From NCBI GenBank assembly GCA_016703895.1, contig JADJBE010000002.1, positions 1 to 64,000 of the forward strand: a stretch of 64,000 nt of DNA, written 5' to 3'. This document shows, in pieces, positions 27,692-36,181 of the stretch. Origin of the DNA: Pseudomonadota bacterium. GTDB taxonomy: Bacteria; Pseudomonadota; Gammaproteobacteria; Steroidobacterales; Steroidobacteraceae. Under the pieces are notes generated by a model, which was given only the letters and a program-made list of their open reading frames with translations, was not told where the DNA came from and did no database searches. The translations under genes and the position numbers were made by a program. Each line of letters opens with the position of its first letter. Positions within the stretch are counted from its first letter, which is position 1.

Positions 27692-27749
27692 CGCTTGGCA
27701 GATCTGGTGTCAGGCAGATCTGACGCCAGGTTCAGGGCAGCCGCTGCCC
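27684..27749. repeat. three tandem 16-bp repeats followed by hairpins at the end of the methionine operon
   Basis: AGATCTG recurs at 27684, 27700 and 27716, exactly 16 bases apart, as three imperfect 16-mers: AGATCTGACGCTTGGC, AGATCTGGTGTCAGGC and AGATCTGACGCCAGGT. The first covers the stop codon at 27689-27691. Copies two and three also form a stem, CTGGTGTCAG (27704-27713) with CTGACGCCAG (27720-27729), with one G-T wobble and a six-base loop. A second hairpin, GGGCAG-CCG-CTGCCC, follows at 27735-27749. Together they would fold in the RNA as two consecutive stem-loops. No T-run follows, so it is not a classical intrinsic terminator, but a transcript end or binding array is plausible. Confidence 0.6.
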
Positions 27750-27934
27750 CCGTTGCGGCGGCGTGACGGACGTCGCGCTCTCGGCCGTCACTTGGCCCTC
27801 ACTCCTGATTTTTGGTTGTAACCGGTGGCGCGACTACTTGACGCGTCGGCACACTCTTCTCGAAGGTCTCTACCGCCACACTAGCTTTACAAGCTCGCTC
27901 TTGTTTCGCAGCACTGTGCTGCCAGGGCGAGCTT
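27750..27934. other. intergenic region before the HDOD-like gene
   Basis: Between the hairpins and the ATG at 27935 I find no gene. A 7-base inverted repeat, GTGACGG (27763-27769) with CCGTCAC (27785-27791), is present. TTGACG at 27838-27843 resembles a -35 box but lacks a good -10 at the right distance. The promoter of the HDOD-like/S9 peptidase pair probably lies here. Confidence 0.35.
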
Positions 27935-28681
27935 ATGTTGAATCGTGGATTGCAGCCGACTGCGGCCGAGCCGCGTGCCTTGCAGGCGCGTCGCGACGTT
28001 GCGGAGATCTTCACCCAGAAGCTGGCGCCGCTCCCGCCTGCGCCGCTCGATTTCTCCGCCATTGCCAACTGGGCACCGCTGCCCGGCCGCGCTGAACTTG
28101 AGTCATTGCGTGACACGGCCTTCAGCGCCGCGAGGGAGTACCCGCAATTGCGGACGCTGTGGCGAGAAACAGTCGCGACGGCTTTGTGCTCCGACCGCGC
28201 GGCGCGGGCGATCCATGCGGACGCGGCAGCCGTTACGGCGGCTGCGCTGTTGCATCGTGTTGGCGAGTCGCTGACGCTGGCGGCGCTACTGCGCAGCGAA
28301 GCCGAGACGGGTGTCATATTGGACGCGCCCAGCCGAGCCACGCTGGTCGCTCACCATGCGGCAGAGGTCGCTGAGCGTGTGATGCGCTGGTGGTGCATTC
28401 CCGCGCCGATTGCGGCGGCTGCCTTGGGATGGCGGCGTTTTGGCGAGTTCCCCACTGGCCCCAAGAACAGCGCCGCACTGTATCTGGGGCACTTGTTGGC
28501 CATCGAGTGGTTGCAGCCCCAGATTTGCGCCCCTGGCATTGTCGCCTCCGTCGCAGCCGAGTTTGGGCTAGAGCCGGCCACGATTGCAGCGGCCCGACCC
28601 GATGCCGAACTCAAGACGCGCCTCGCGAGATTACCTGGGATTGCTGTACACGAACCACCATGGGAGTCTCAAGCCGGCTGA
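27935..28681 (+). CDS. HDOD-like domain protein, degenerate signalling output domain
   Basis: The 248-residue protein shows the helical HDOD pattern: AAALLHRVGESLTLAALL where HDOD proteins have a LLHNIG-type motif, then HHAAEVAERVMRWWCIPAPIAAAALGW and YLGHLLAIEWL. The HD metal ligands are not kept, which is normal for HDOD. Such domains often act in signalling, but no attached receiver or sensor domain is seen. The N-terminal 60 residues are Ala/Pro-rich and not recognised. The S9 peptidase gene starts within its last 22 bases. The assignment rests on a weak pattern. Confidence 0.6.
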   Translation: MLNRGLQPTAAEPRALQARRDVAEIFTQKLAPLPPAPLDFSAIANWAPLPGRAELESLRDTAFSAAREYPQLRTLWRETVATALCSDRAARAIHADAAAVTAAALLHRVGESLTLAALLRSEAETGVILDAPSRATLVAHHAAEVAERVMRWWCIPAPIAAAALGWRRFGEFPTGPKNSAALYLGHLLAIEWLQPQICAPGIVASVAAEFGLEPATIAAARPDAELKTRLARLPGIAVHEPPWESQAG

Positions 28682-30251
28682 CGGCGTTGCTAGCGGCACT
28701 ATTTTGGGTGCTAACTAGCAATGTTGTTGCAGCAGAGCCGGGCATTGATGGTCCCGCATTGGCGCCAAACGGTAGTCAGCTCGTCTATCTGACCAACGTA
28801 GAAGGCAAGCGGCTGGTAGCCATCCTCGACCTCACTACCAAGCAGTCCCGTGCGGTAATGGCCGCCGAGGTCGACGGATTCCTCGCGTGCTGGTGTCGTT
28901 TCAAGACCGCGCAGCGGCTGCTATGCTCGTTCCGCAGCACACAGTTCGATCTTGGCCGACCGTTCTGGATCACGCGCTTGGTCGCGTTCAATGCCGATGG
29001 CTCCAGGCAGAAGGTGCTGGTGCAGAACGGCAAGGCCGGTGTGCCGCAATTCCAGGATCACATTCTTCATTGGTTGCCGGACGATCCAGACTCCGTGCTG
29101 ATCCAACTCGACGCGGATGGCTCGGTGTTTCCCGAGGTGTATCGCCTGAATGTCAACAACGGTCGACTGACAATGGTACAGCGTGATCGTGCGCCGGTCG
29201 TTAGGTGGGTCACTGACCGCAGCGGTGCCGTCCGGTTCGGCTTTGGCTTCCGTGATGAGCGCGGCCAGTACATTACACGCGCTGACGAAAAGAGCAGTTG
29301 GCAGACCCTCCTCAAGTTCAATATCTTCGACAACGAAGATTTCGACGTGCTCGGTTTCGGGCCACTCGGCCGCTGTTTGTTGAGCACGAGTAACTACAAA
29401 GGGCGAGAGGCCATTTTTGAAATGGATCTCGACGATAACTCAGACCGGCAGTTGCTGTTCGCACGGCCGGATGTCGATGCGGGTGCGCCGCTGCCAGGGT
29501 ACTTAGTCTTTGCCGGTCGGCGCGGCGGGCAAGAATCTCCCGACCGTGATCTCCCCCCCACGGTGGGCCTTACGCGCGTGATAGCTGGGGGTTCGATTAG
29601 GTCGTCCAGTTTCTGACCAGTCGTGGCTACGCAGTCGTGCAAGTGAATTTCCGTGGCTCGACAGGCTACGGTTACGACTGGTACGAGGCGGGTCTGCGCA
29701 ACTGGGGTACGGTGATGGTTGATGACATTTCTGCGGCTGCCAAATGGGCCGTGCGTGACGGCATCGCGGACCCTGCGCGCATGTGGATCGTCGGTTGGAG
29801 CTATGGTGGCTATGCCGCGCTGATGAGTGCTGTACGTGAACCGGAGCTCTATCGATGCGCCGGGAGCATTGCCGGCGTCAGTGATCTCAGAGCCTTGAAG
29901 AGCCAGCAGCGTCGCTTCTATGGCGGTCGAGCTGGCAGCAATTTCGCCATCGGGTCGGATGACGACGAGTTAAAGGCGGGCTCGCCGCTCAGGGCCGTGG
30001 GTCGCATTCAAGTGCCTGTGCTGATGGTGCACGGCGACGCTGACGTCAACGTGGTGATCGACCATAGCCGCAACATGGCGCGCGCGCTCGACAAGGCTAA
30101 CAAGCCTACCAAGCTGGTCATTGTCAAGGATGGCGATCACTCGCTGGTGCCGGGCGAATGGCGCACAATTGTGTTTACCGAGCTCGAGCTGTTCCTGGCG
30201 GAGAATCTGCGCCAGCCCACCCCAACAGCCGTGCAGTCAGCAGCGCATTAA
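28660..30251 (+). pseudogene. S9 family peptidase (prolyl oligopeptidase type), frameshift plus in-frame TAG
   Basis: This is an exported peptidase with the signal peptide MGVSSRLTALLAALFWVLTS, cut near VVAAEPG, then a beta-propeller region and the C-terminal alpha/beta-hydrolase domain. The catalytic Ser is in GWSYGGYAAL, the Asp in HGDADVNV and the His in DGDHSLV. The frame breaks at 29508-29513: YLVF should read YLVLPVGAAGKNLPTVI, which needs removal of one T from GTCTTTG. In the restored frame an in-frame TAG follows WGFD (near 29599), where Trp or Tyr is expected, before VVQFLTSRGYAVVQVNFRGSTG. It was probably about 530 residues. The start ATG 28660 overlaps the HDOD-like gene. Confidence 0.82.
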
Positions 30252-30297
30252 CCACAGTACTAATGAGACGACGGCGCTGACCAGTCGTAGCGTCGCG

Positions 30298-32070
30298 TCA
30301 ACCGCTGCTGGCGACTCTGACGCGATGGTGTGAGTAGGGCAAGACCTCCAGTACCTCGTCTTCTGCGATTCTGGTTTGCAACTGCCGCCAGAAATCAGCG
30401 GTTAGAACATCGCCGTGTACGCGCAAGAAGGCTGCTTGCTGTGTCGCATCGAACGAGAGGAACTTGATGAAGGTTTCCGGAAAAACGTCATTGTCCGCGA
30501 CGTAGAACCACGGCTCGCCGCGCATCTCATCATCCTCATTTTGTGCTTGCGGCAGATCGCGGAAGCGACAGTCTGAGAGCTGACACAGCTCGTCATAGTC
30601 GTAGAAGATCACGCGCCCATGGCGCGTGACACCGAAGTTCTTCAACAGCAGGTCGCCGGCAAAAATATTGGTATAGGCCAGATCGCGGATTGCCTGGCCA
30701 TAGTCGATCACGGCGCGCTCCGCCGCGGCCGGTGATGCTTGCCGCAGATACAGGTTCAGAGGCGTCATGCGCCGCTCGATGTATAGATGATCGAAGATCA
30801 AGTCGTCACCGTCCGTATGCACGGTGTCGGCTGTCTCGCTCATTAGCTCCTCGATCAACTTTGGCGCAAACAGATCACGCTTGAATCTAAGTCGTTTGAA
30901 TTCCTGGGCATCCACCAACCGACCCGCGCGGTCATGTTTGAACACGAAGCGGTACTTGGCGAGCACTTCCTCGCGCAGCACGGTTTTCGGGTATGCAAAG
31001 CGGTCGCGAATCACTTTGAATACGATATCGAACGAGGGCAGGGTAAAGCACACCATCACCAGACCACGTTCGCCAGGGGCATGCACAAAGCGATCAGTAG
31101 CCGAACCCAGGTGTCGCATCAGCTCACGATAGCGCTCGGTCTTGCCTTGTTTGGCTCGCCCGAGGACCGTGAACAGTTCGCTCACCGGTTTGCGTGGCAA
31201 TAGTTGCTTCAGGAACACCACGGCCTCGCCAACCCGATCGAGATCGACGTGAAAATATGAGCGCGTGAAGCCGAACAAGATACTGACGTCGTCTTCGTTC
31301 ATTATGACCGCATCTACCAGAATGCCGCGCTCCGTATTCTTCAGCGCGATGACCAAGGGTCGCACGTACCCGCGGCCGATGACTCGACCGACGACGTAGG
31401 CGCGGCCGACTTGGTAGAAGACGGGCCGCACGACTTCCAGCCGTTGCACATTGCGTCGCTCGCCTGTCTGGCTGTGGTAGCGCTCGATCTCGGTCGTCAC
31501 GTACTCGACACTGTGATCAAAGTCTCGCCAGCGTGAGCGATAGCGCAGGTTGTCGAGCAGATCTTCGATCAGCAGCGCGAGCGCGCCACGGTTGGTATAC
31601 ACATCTTTGATCACCTCGCTCGTGACCGATGCCAGTGGATCAAGCTCGGTGGCGACAAACTCGAGTTCGGGCGCGACGCCTACTGTTCGAAACAGACGGC
31701 GAGTAATCGAACTGAAGAACGTCTTGGTGAACTCATTGTCCGGTAGCCCCTCAACTCGGCTGACGAAGGCCCGGCGTATCGTGCGCCAAATTGCTTGGTC
31801 GAGCGCCTGCTCGCCTAGTTTGAGCCTGATTTCTGCAACGGTGCTGGTGACGAAACGATCATAGAGCTCGATGCGCTCGACCGCGTCACGTTGGCTCCCC
31901 TTCAAGTCGCGCTGATCGAACTTGTCAGGCGCACGCCGCGTGATGGCGCGAAACTCCGCGTTATAGCTTGCAAACGCCTCGACAATCCAATGCGCCGTAG
32001 ACTCGCCCACGCCCCCACCGGGGTCGATGGGGGCATGGTTGTTGCCAGGCGCTGAGTCTTGCGCGGGCAC
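30298..32070 (-). CDS. aceK: isocitrate dehydrogenase kinase/phosphatase
   Basis: The 590-residue protein is full-length AceK (578 in E. coli). Family marks are FTKTFFSSITRRLF, the ATP-site loop APGERGLVMVCFTLPSFDIVFKVI, FKHDRAGRLVDAQEFKRL, and GVTRHGRVIFYDYDELCQL near residue 480. It phosphorylates and dephosphorylates isocitrate dehydrogenase to steer carbon into the glyoxylate bypass. It starts 7 bases after the icd stop on the same strand, so enzyme and regulator share one operon. In E. coli aceK lies instead with aceBA; no aceA or aceB is in the window. Confidence 0.95.
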   Translation of the reverse strand: MPAQDSAPGNNHAPIDPGGGVGESTAHWIVEAFASYNAEFRAITRRAPDKFDQRDLKGSQRDAVERIELYDRFVTSTVAEIRLKLGEQALDQAIWRTIRRAFVSRVEGLPDNEFTKTFFSSITRRLFRTVGVAPELEFVATELDPLASVTSEVIKDVYTNRGALALLIEDLLDNLRYRSRWRDFDHSVEYVTTEIERYHSQTGERRNVQRLEVVRPVFYQVGRAYVVGRVIGRGYVRPLVIALKNTERGILVDAVIMNEDDVSILFGFTRSYFHVDLDRVGEAVVFLKQLLPRKPVSELFTVLGRAKQGKTERYRELMRHLGSATDRFVHAPGERGLVMVCFTLPSFDIVFKVIRDRFAYPKTVLREEVLAKYRFVFKHDRAGRLVDAQEFKRLRFKRDLFAPKLIEELMSETADTVHTDGDDLIFDHLYIERRMTPLNLYLRQASPAAAERAVIDYGQAIRDLAYTNIFAGDLLLKNFGVTRHGRVIFYDYDELCQLSDCRFRDLPQAQNEDDEMRGEPWFYVADNDVFPETFIKFLSFDATQQAAFLRVHGDVLTADFWRQLQTRIAEDEVLEVLPYSHHRVRVASSG

Positions 32071-32077
32071 CTGTGTG

Positions 32078-33385
32078 TTAGAGATTGCTGATCATCGCGT
32101 CGGCGAACTCGCTGCATTTCACCTCTGTGGCACCGTCCATCAGACGTGCAAAGTCATAGGTGACCTTCTTCTGACCTATGCTTTTGTCCATCGCGGCAAT
32201 GATCGCGTCGGCGGCTTCCGTCCAGCCCATGTAACGCAGCATCATTTCACCGGAGAGAATCATCGAGCCAGGGTTTACTTTATCGAGGTTGGCATACTTT
32301 GGCGCAGTGCCATGCGTCGCCTCGAACACGGCATGGCCCGTGACGTAGTTGACGTTGCCGCCTGGTGCGATCCCGATGCCGCCCACCTGCGCCGCCAGCG
32401 CGTCGGACAGATAGTCACCGTTGAGATTCATCGTAGCGATGACGTCGAACTCATTGGGGCGAGTCAGCACCTGCTGCAGCGTGATATCGGCAATAGCGTC
32501 CTTGACGATCAACTTGCCTGCCTTTTGTGCTGCAGTCTGTTCGTCGTTGGCCGCTTTCTCGCCCTTCGCAGCCTTGGTCCGTTCCCATTGATCCCAAGTG
32601 TAGGTTTGCTGGGCGAACTCACGCTCGGCCAAGCCGTAGGCCCAGTTACGGAACGCGCCTTCCGTGAACTTCATGATATTGCCCTTGTGGACGATCGTGA
32701 CACTGGCTCGCTTGTTGGCGATGGCGTACTCGAGTGCCGCGCGAAACAGACGCTCAGTGCCTTCCTGCGAGACCGGTTTGATGCCGATGCCCGAGGTGTT
32801 AGGGAAACGAATCTTGGCGAACGCTTTCGGGAAATTCTGCTTGAAGAGTTCCTGAAACCGCTTGTTCTCGTCGGAACCCGCTTCGAACTCGATACCGGCG
32901 TATATGTCCTCGGTGTTTTCACGGAAAATCACCATGTCGACTTTCTCGGGCGTACGGACGGGCGAGGGCACGCCCTTGAACCAACGCACCGGGCGCAGAC
33001 AGACATACAGATCGAGCATCTGCCTGAGCGCGACATTCAGCGAACGGATGCCGCCGCCAATCGGTGTCGTTAGCGGGCCCTTGATCGAGACCAGGTATTC
33101 GCGGCAGGCGGCCACCGTCTCATCCGGTAACCAGGTGTTGAAAAGCTTATGGGACTTCTCACCCGCGTAGACCTCCATCCAGTGGATCTTGCGCTTGCCG
33201 CCGTAGCTCTTGGCGACCGCGGCATCCAGTACCCGAACGCTTGCGCGCCAGATATCGGGACCGGTGCCATCCCCCTCGATGAAAGGGATAATCGGCTGGT
33301 CCGGCACATGGAGTTTGCCGTGCGCGATCGAAATTTTAGCGCCGCCGCTGGGTGGTGTGGGTTGGGGGTTGGGTGCTGTCGCCAT
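32078..33385 (-). CDS. icd: NADP-dependent isocitrate dehydrogenase
   Basis: The 435-residue TCA-cycle enzyme has the IDH signature NLNGDYLSDALAAQVGGIGIAPGGNVN, ENTEDIYAGIEFEAGS and GPLTTPIGGGIRSLNVALRQ. Ser115 in the last motif matches E. coli Ser113, the residue phosphorylated by AceK. The enzyme is about 19 residues longer than in E. coli, with an Ala/Pro-rich N-terminus. It is divergent from the agmatine deiminase gene across 60 bases and is followed by aceK. Confidence 0.96.
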   Translation of the reverse strand: MATAPNPQPTPPSGGAKISIAHGKLHVPDQPIIPFIEGDGTGPDIWRASVRVLDAAVAKSYGGKRKIHWMEVYAGEKSHKLFNTWLPDETVAACREYLVSIKGPLTTPIGGGIRSLNVALRQMLDLYVCLRPVRWFKGVPSPVRTPEKVDMVIFRENTEDIYAGIEFEAGSDENKRFQELFKQNFPKAFAKIRFPNTSGIGIKPVSQEGTERLFRAALEYAIANKRASVTIVHKGNIMKFTEGAFRNWAYGLAEREFAQQTYTWDQWERTKAAKGEKAANDEQTAAQKAGKLIVKDAIADITLQQVLTRPNEFDVIATMNLNGDYLSDALAAQVGGIGIAPGGNVNYVTGHAVFEATHGTAPKYANLDKVNPGSMILSGEMMLRYMGWTEAADAIIAAMDKSIGQKKVTYDFARLMDGATEVKCSEFADAMISNL

Positions 33386-33445
33386 TGCTTTGGTCTCGTG
33401 GATACGGATTTAAAATGCTAGCACACGTCACGTACAATTCGGGTC
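33386..33445. promoter_or_regulatory. divergent icd / aguA promoter region
   Basis: The 60-base gap holds both promoters. TAAAAT at 33411-33416 and TACAAT at 33433-33438 are -10-like on the plus strand, but TACAAT is only eight bases before the aguA ATG. I see no good -35 for either; assignments are tentative. Confidence 0.35.
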
Positions 33446-34567
33446 ATGTCGCGCACCTTGACTCGCACACCCGCCGCAGACCGGTTTTGGATGCCCGCGG
33501 AGTTTGAGCCCCATGCTGGCTGCTGGCTGCTGTGGCCTGAGCGGCCTGACAACTGGCGTGACGGCGCGCTGCCGGCGCAGCGTGCATTGACTAAGGTGGC
33601 GACGGCGATCGCCCGATTTGAGCCAGTCACGGTCGGTGCCTCGGCTAGTCACTTCCAATTCGCCCGGCGCCAGTTGCCAGCCGCTATCCGGGTGGTCGAA
33701 ATGTCCCACGATGACTGCTGGATGCGCGACGTCGGTCCGACTTTCGTAGTCAATGCCGGCGGCGAGCGCCGCGGTGTGGACTGGATTTTCAACGCCTGGG
33801 GTGGACTCAACGGCGGCTTGTATTTTCCGTGGGCTGCCGATGACGCGGTGGCTCAGAAAGTCCTCGAGATCGAGGCAGACGCTCGCTATCGAGCGCCGCT
33901 CGTCAATGAGGGTGGTGCGGTCCATGTGGATGGGCAGGGCACAGCGCTGGTGACTGAGCAGTGTCTGCTCAACCCCAACCGCAATCCCAATATGTCTCGC
34001 GCCGCGATCGAAACGGCGCTCGAGCACTATCTGGGCGTCTCGCGGGTCATCTGGCTCGGTGCAGGCGTCTTCAACGACGAGACCGATGGGCATATCGACG
34101 AGTTAGCATGCTTCGTCGCGCCCGGTGTCGTGGCACTCACCTGGTGTGACAATCGACGCGATCCGCAATATGCGATCTCGCGGGATGCCGAGGTACGGTT
34201 GCGCGACGCACGCGACGCGCGCGGTCGCACGCTCGCGATCATCAAGCTGCCACAGCCGGGGCCACTCTACTCGACCGCGGCGGAGGCACGAGGCGTGCTG
34301 GCCAGCGAGTATGCTCAGCCGCGTCCAGCGCGTACTCGGCTCGCAGGTAGTTACGTCAATTTCTATATTGCCAACGGTGGTATCGTGATGCCGCTGCTCG
34401 ACCCGCGTACCGATCGAATTGCGGCGAATCATCTCAAGCGTGCGTTTCCCGGTCGCAAGGTGGTCGGTGTGCCAACGCGCGAGATTCTGCTGGGCGGCGG
34501 CAATATCCACTGCATTACTCAGCAGGTACCGGCAACAGGGGGCAAGCGTGAGCAGCCGAAAAAATAA
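33446..34567 (+). CDS. aguA: agmatine deiminase
   Basis: The 373-residue guanidino-modifying enzyme has the catalytic Cys356 in GGGNIHCITQQ, the substrate-binding MRDVGPTFVVN and WNAWGG-like segment (FNAWGGLNGG), and the His/Asp motif ETDGHIDELACF. It converts agmatine to N-carbamoylputrescine. The partner N-carbamoylputrescine amidohydrolase AguB is not beside it; the nitrilase at 25753 is of the YafV type. It would supply putrescine for the catabolic locus at 14-23 kb. ppk2 overlaps its 3' end by 20 bases. Confidence 0.95.
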   Translation: MSRTLTRTPAADRFWMPAEFEPHAGCWLLWPERPDNWRDGALPAQRALTKVATAIARFEPVTVGASASHFQFARRQLPAAIRVVEMSHDDCWMRDVGPTFVVNAGGERRGVDWIFNAWGGLNGGLYFPWAADDAVAQKVLEIEADARYRAPLVNEGGAVHVDGQGTALVTEQCLLNPNRNPNMSRAAIETALEHYLGVSRVIWLGAGVFNDETDGHIDELACFVAPGVVALTWCDNRRDPQYAISRDAEVRLRDARDARGRTLAIIKLPQPGPLYSTAAEARGVLASEYAQPRPARTRLAGSYVNFYIANGGIVMPLLDPRTDRIAANHLKRAFPGRKVVGVPTREILLGGGNIHCITQQVPATGGKREQPKK

Positions 34568-35405
34568 CAAGCAAGCCAGCGATCAGAAAGTGGCACGACG
34601 CGATATACCAGACCGGCTCCGCGTGTCGCCAAATTCCCGCTTCAAGCTGAAGGACACGGATGCAGAACGGGATTTTGGTTGGGACAAAGACAAAGCGGCG
34701 GTAGCGACAGCAGAAAACCGCAAGCGTCTGGAGGAATTGCAGTATCGCCTCTACGCTGACGGTCGCTATGCGCTACTGCTCGCCATCCAGGCGATCGACG
34801 GCGGTGGCAAGGATTCAACCATCCGCCGCGTTGTCTCAGCGTTCAATCCGCAAGGTTGCTCCGTCACGGCATTCAAGGCGCCGTCGGTGGAAGAACTGCG
34901 GCATGATTTTCTCTGGCGTATCCACAAGGCAGCGCCAGCGCGAGGTTCGGTGGGCGTTTTCAATCGCTCGCACTACGAAGACGTGTTAGTGGTACGAGTC
35001 AATGATCTGGTGCCCCGCGCGGTCTGGGAGCGTCGCTACGAACAGATCAACGCCTTCGAACGCACCTTGAGCGAGTGCGATACCCGTATCGTGAAGATCT
35101 TTCTGCATATCAGCAAAGAAGAACAGCGCGAACGGTTTCAGGATCGGCTCGACGATCGCAAGAAGAACTGGAAGTTTGATCTGGGCGACCTCGAGAAGCG
35201 CACCCAACGGGACGCGTACAATCAGGCGTTCGAAGTGATGCTGCAAAAATGTTCGACACAGCATGCACCTTGGTACGTGATCCCCGCCAATCGCAAGTGG
35301 TTTCGTGATTTCGCCGTCTCGCAGATTCTGATCTACGAACTCGAGCAGCTGCCGCTACGATTCCCGCAACCTCGCTTTGACGTGAAGTCTGTCAAGCTGG
35401 TCTGA
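34548..35405 (+). CDS. ppk2: polyphosphate kinase 2 family protein
   Basis: The 285-residue PPK2 enzyme has a P-loop-like AIQAIDGGGKDSTIRRV, the Walker-B-type FNRSHYEDVLVVRV, and the lid KKNWKFDLGDLEKRTQRDAY. PPK2 transfers phosphate between polyphosphate and nucleotides; whether mono- or diphosphates are preferred cannot be told. I chose GTG 34548, which removes 43 residues that lie inside aguA and are not PPK2-like. Lys/Arg-rich residues at the start are common in the family. It overlaps aguA by 20 bases. Confidence 0.9.
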   Translation: MSSRKNNKQASDQKVARRDIPDRLRVSPNSRFKLKDTDAERDFGWDKDKAAVATAENRKRLEELQYRLYADGRYALLLAIQAIDGGGKDSTIRRVVSAFNPQGCSVTAFKAPSVEELRHDFLWRIHKAAPARGSVGVFNRSHYEDVLVVRVNDLVPRAVWERRYEQINAFERTLSECDTRIVKIFLHISKEEQRERFQDRLDDRKKNWKFDLGDLEKRTQRDAYNQAFEVMLQKCSTQHAPWYVIPANRKWFRDFAVSQILIYELEQLPLRFPQPRFDVKSVKLV

Positions 35406-35421
35406 TCGCGTCGGCTGTGAC

Positions 35422-36171
35422 CTAACGACTACCGCCCAGCTCGCGCTGAGCGAGCGTCAGCCACTCGCGCTGTGCGTTGCGATAGTGGGCGGGGGCGATT
35501 TTCGAACGCTCCAGAAGGTCAGTCAGCACCTGCTGCGCGGTGTCACCCTGACCCTGTTGGTTGAGTAGCTGCGCGTAGCGAACAGCCGCTTCCGCGCCGG
35601 GGAAATAGCCCGCCAGCACCTGGTACTCCGCCAAAGCTTTGGCGAAATTGCCCTCGGCTTGCAGCGCGCGGGCGTACAACAGATGACCGTCGGGAGACTG
35701 ATGATCCGGGTTCTTGGCGATCAGCCGATCGAGCGTGTCGCGGGTTCCCGTGGCGTCGCCTGCCGCGAACTGGGCGAAGGCAAGCCCCTGCAAGAGTTTC
35801 GGATCATGTTCGAATAGCCCGGTGAGGCATTGCCGATACTCTTCGACCGCTTCGTCCGGCCGGCCTTGGCGCACCAACTCGTCGGCGTAACGTTGGCGGC
35901 TGGCCACATCGCCTGACACATTGGCGACGCCTTTGAACTGACGCAGATCCCGCTCCGGATCCAAGGTCTTGCGCACACCTTGAGTAGCTTTGCGCACCGT
36001 TCGGGAGCGACGCAGGTCCGGCAACACTTCGACGATCACATACGCGATCGAACCGGCGACTGGCAAAAACATGAGCGCCATGATCCACAGCGTGTTGCGA
36101 CCCGTCTTGAAGCAGTGGACGATCAGCGCGACCGAAACCGCGAGCGATAGCAAATAAAGTCCCAGGCCCAT
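35422..36171 (-). CDS. membrane-anchored tetratricopeptide protein with PLDc_N-like segment
   Basis: The 249-residue protein has two N-terminal hydrophobic helices (LYLLSLAVSVALIVHCFKTG, then LWIMALMFLPVAGSIAYVIVEVLP), resembling the PLDc_N anchor of cardiolipin synthases, but no phospholipase domain follows. Instead there is a soluble region with TPR-like helix pairs (RYADELVRQGRPDEAVEEYRQ, HLLYARALQAEGNFAKALAEYQ). It probably scaffolds proteins at the inner membrane. ATG 36171 lies 10 bases after the TonB receptor stop, so it belongs to the same operon. Confidence 0.72.
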   Translation of the reverse strand: MGLGLYLLSLAVSVALIVHCFKTGRNTLWIMALMFLPVAGSIAYVIVEVLPDLRRSRTVRKATQGVRKTLDPERDLRQFKGVANVSGDVASRQRYADELVRQGRPDEAVEEYRQCLTGLFEHDPKLLQGLAFAQFAAGDATGTRDTLDRLIAKNPDHQSPDGHLLYARALQAEGNFAKALAEYQVLAGYFPGAEAAVRYAQLLNQQGQGDTAQQVLTDLLERSKIAPAHYRNAQREWLTLAQRELGGSR

Positions 36172-36181
36172 GCGACCAAGT

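Noticed and set aside
32027..33073. Open frame of 348 codons antisense to icd
   Set aside because: icd is clearly coding on the other strand with all family motifs.
33433..33438. TACAAT as the aguA -10 box
   Set aside because: It would start the transcript almost at the ATG and lacks a -35; kept only as a tentative note in the region entry.
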